A DNA stretch of 7,847 bases from an uncultured Anaerococcus sp. (lineage in GTDB: Bacteria; Bacillota; Clostridia; Tissierellales; Peptoniphilaceae): assembly GCA_900550345.1 (NCBI GenBank), contig URRX01000065.1:1-7847 (forward strand). The letters are read 5' to 3'. Under the pieces are notes generated by a model. That model was not told the DNA's origin. It saw only the letters and a list, made by a program, of their open reading frames with translations, and made no database searches. Numbering within the stretch: the stretch's first letter is position 1; each line of letters starts with the position of its first letter. The translations under genes and the position numbers were made by a program. Shown one piece after another: positions 5,963 to 7,847 of the stretch.

Positions 5963-7810
5963 ATGGAACTATTTAAAAATATGAAAAAGGATAGAAAAAA
6001 AGATTTTTTTAAGCTTACTTTTTTTGCTATATTGATTTTTTTTACTACTTATTCAGAAAAAATTTATGGTAATAGCCACTTTATTTTTACAGCTTTTCTT
6101 TTAATTTATATTTTTTTGATTGAAAATATATTTCTAGATGCGATTGATGCAATTTCAAAAAAAAATATTACCGATGAGAATTTTCTAATTAGTATTGCAA
6201 GTTTTACTGCATTTATTATGGGACATTTTTCTCAAGCTTGTATTATAATTTTTCTTTTTGAATTGGGACAAATTTTTATTGGTCTTTCTAATGATAGAAT
6301 AAATTCAAATATTAAGGAGATTATTGACATTGTCCCAAAAAAAGTAAATAAGCTTAAAAAAGACGGATCATTAGCACAAATTGATATAAGAAAAATTAAA
6401 GTGGGTGACATAATCCTTGCTAAGGATGGAGAAAAAATTGCCGTTGATGGTATTGTTCTTGATGGAGAGGGACTTTTGGATACTTCTTTTTTGACAGGTG
6501 AATCAATGCCAATAGATGTTAGAAAAAACAGCAAAATTTTATCTTCTTCTGTTTTAAAAACTGGAATGATAAAATATAGGGCCGAAAGTGTTTTTGAAGA
6601 TTCTATTGCTCGTAAAGTAATAGATATAATTAAAAATTCATTTAATAAAAAATCTAATAGTGAGAAACTAATAAGTAAATTCACAAAGATTTTTACCCCC
6701 TTTCTTGTAGCTATAGCAATTTTTCTTGCCCTAGTTCCTCCAATTTTGGGAGGAAATTTCTGGCGATTTTTACAAAAATCTGTAAGTTTTTTAATTATTT
6801 CTATGAATATTTCTATTATAATAAGCCTTCATTTAACTTATATATCAGGGCTAATACTTTGTAGAAAAAATAAAATCATTGTAAAACAATCAAAATATCT
6901 TGAAAATTTGATTGATTGTGATTATTTTTATACTGAAAAAACAGGGACTTTGACTTATGGAAATTTTGAGATAAAAGATATTATTTACTACTCAGACTAT
7001 AAGAAAAATTTAATCTTAGATTATTTATATAATTTATCAAAATTATCCAATCATCCAATAGCAAAGGCTCTTGTGGAAAATCTTAGAAGAAGAGATAATC
7101 CTTCATATTTTATAGCTAGTGAAAATCTAAATGGACTTGGCATTTGGGCAAAAACTTATGAAAATGAAGAAATAAAAATTGGTTCAAAAGATTTTGTAAA
7201 TATTGATGAAAATTCCAAAGATAAGGCTGTTTATATGACTATAAATAATATTTTGGTTTGTAAGATAATTTTGGAAGATAAAATTAGAGATGATACAAAA
7301 GAAAGTATAGAGTTTTTGAAAAATCAATTTTTAGATATTGCTGTTTTATCTGGAGATAGTGAGGTTAATGTAGAAAATCTTGCCAAAGATCTTTCAATTT
7401 CTTATGCAGCAGAACTTAAATCTGATGATAAATTTGAAATCATAAAAAATGAGCAAAAAAATGGTCATAAGATTATTTTTGTAGGTGATGGAGATAATGA
7501 TAGTCAAATTTTGAAAAAGGCAAATCTTGGAATAAGCATGGGCCAAGTTGGGTCTAATCTTTCTCTTGAAGCATCTGATATCCTTATTTCTGATAAATCT
7601 TATTCTAAATTAAAAGATTTGATAAATATTGCAAAAATTGTAGATAAAACTGCCAAGAAAAATCTTATCTTTATAATCTTTGCAAAAATCATTATGATAA
7701 TATTAACACTTTTAGGCTTTGGATCAATGTTGCTTATAAGTTTTATAGAATTTATTATTTTATTAATTACAATAATTACTTCATTAAATATATTAAATAA
7801 AAAAATATAG
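5963..7810 (+). CDS. Atypical P1B (heavy-metal) ATPase lacking the catalytic Asp and the CPC motif
   Basis: This 615-residue membrane protein has the full layout of a CadA/ZntA-type metal pump without an N-terminal metal-binding domain. About eight membrane helices are expected (near 17-35, 40-62, 73-90, 91-110, 243-265, 270-297, 565-588 and 590-610). Retained motifs are the actuator loop TGES (178-181), the nucleotide-domain His364-Pro365, a GLGIWA-type glycine motif, SGDS, GDGDND (508-513) and a lysine in helix 7. Altered motifs are the phosphorylation motif, which is EKTGTLT with Glu325 in place of the invariant Asp; the helix-6 CPC, which aligns with Met281-Asn282-Ile283; the helix-8 Asp, which aligns with Glu596; and the usual GDGINDAP, which is GDGDNDSQ. 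The reading frame is intact, and a purine-rich ribosome site (AGAGGA, 5948-5953) precedes the ATG. Its partner is a zinc-sensor-like repressor. It may be a non-transporting pseudo-ATPase, a regulatory protein, or a pump with a changed mechanism; the sequence does not decide. Confidence 0.9.
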   Translation: MELFKNMKKDRKKDFFKLTFFAILIFFTTYSEKIYGNSHFIFTAFLLIYIFLIENIFLDAIDAISKKNITDENFLISIASFTAFIMGHFSQACIIIFLFELGQIFIGLSNDRINSNIKEIIDIVPKKVNKLKKDGSLAQIDIRKIKVGDIILAKDGEKIAVDGIVLDGEGLLDTSFLTGESMPIDVRKNSKILSSSVLKTGMIKYRAESVFEDSIARKVIDIIKNSFNKKSNSEKLISKFTKIFTPFLVAIAIFLALVPPILGGNFWRFLQKSVSFLIISMNISIIISLHLTYISGLILCRKNKIIVKQSKYLENLIDCDYFYTEKTGTLTYGNFEIKDIIYYSDYKKNLILDYLYNLSKLSNHPIAKALVENLRRRDNPSYFIASENLNGLGIWAKTYENEEIKIGSKDFVNIDENSKDKAVYMTINNILVCKIILEDKIRDDTKESIEFLKNQFLDIAVLSGDSEVNVENLAKDLSISYAAELKSDDKFEIIKNEQKNGHKIIFVGDGDNDSQILKKANLGISMGQVGSNLSLEASDILISDKSYSKLKDLINIAKIVDKTAKKNLIFIIFAKIIMIILTLLGFGSMLLISFIEFIILLITIITSLNILNKKI

Positions 7811-7835
7811 GAGGATATCCCCCCCTATATTTTTT
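7800..7835 (+). terminator. Intrinsic terminator overlapping the ATPase stop codon
   Basis: AAAAAATATAGG (7800-7811) pairs over 12 bp with CCTATATTTTTT (7824-7835). The left arm includes the final codons and TAG stop of the ATPase gene. The loop (7812-7823) contains the palindrome GGATATCC next to a run of seven C. The stem is A/T-heavy apart from the GG/CC top, but ends in a six-T run, so it should end the repressor-ATPase transcript. The symmetric sequence could also work for a converging gene beyond the window. Confidence 0.6.
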
Positions 7836-7847
7836 ATACATTTCTAC

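Noticed and set aside
6232..6684. A 150-codon open frame on the minus strand inside the ATPase gene
   Set aside because: It lies antisense to a gene with clear family motifs, and its residues (runs of Leu, Ile, Ser and Phe) look like the mirror of AT-rich coding sequence. It has no recognisable domain.
5963..7810. Calling the ATPase a pseudogene
   Set aside because: There is no stop codon or frameshift over 615 codons, all cytoplasmic domains are recognisable, and a ribosome site, upstream promoter and terminator are in place. Motif changes alone do not make it a pseudogene.

Overview
The window is AT-rich DNA from a low-GC Gram-positive bacterium. The strong AGGAGG-type ribosome sites, the codon use and the style of the UvrA and UvrB proteins suggest an anaerobic firmicute. 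A Tissierellia-type Gram-positive anaerobic coccus (Anaerococcus or Peptoniphilus relatives) is my best guess, but that is inference without any database comparison.

Layout. Bases 1-203 hold a long stem-loop (6-53) that reads as an intrinsic terminator on the minus strand, then about 150 bp of plain AT-rich spacer. Bases 204-5429 carry the two nucleotide excision repair genes on the minus strand: uvrB (5429-3450) comes first in transcription and uvrA (3017-204) follows. They are separated by 432 bp. More than half of that gap (3114-3366) is a complex palindromic element with 12-bp perfect terminal inverted repeats, a 10-bp central stem and two mirror-image hairpins. The hairpins share their outer stem and loop, but their inner stems differ and stay fully paired. 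Bases 5430-5613 are a divergent intergenic region with a candidate uvrB promoter facing left and a good sigma-A type promoter (TTGCTA-17-TATAAT, TG-extended) facing right.

Rightward from that promoter lies a two-gene unit. The first gene (5614-5922) encodes an ArsR/SmtB-family repressor whose predicted metal site (Asp84, His86, His97, Glu100, no cysteines) matches the alpha-5 zinc site of SmtB/CzrA. The second (5963-7810) encodes a full-length, uninterrupted P1B-type (heavy-metal) ATPase with no N-terminal metal-binding domain. An intrinsic terminator overlaps its stop codon.

The organisation suggests a zinc-responsive repressor controlling a metal pump. However, the pump is highly atypical: the invariant phosphorylated Asp of DKTGT is Glu (EKTGT), the membrane CPC metal-binding motif is replaced by Met-Asn-Ile, and the usual acidic residue of the last membrane helix is Glu rather than Asp. 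The actuator, nucleotide-binding and hinge motifs are largely kept. The two observations most worth following up are this apparently catalytically altered P-type ATPase under a zinc-sensor-type regulator, and the covarying double-hairpin palindrome between uvrB and uvrA.
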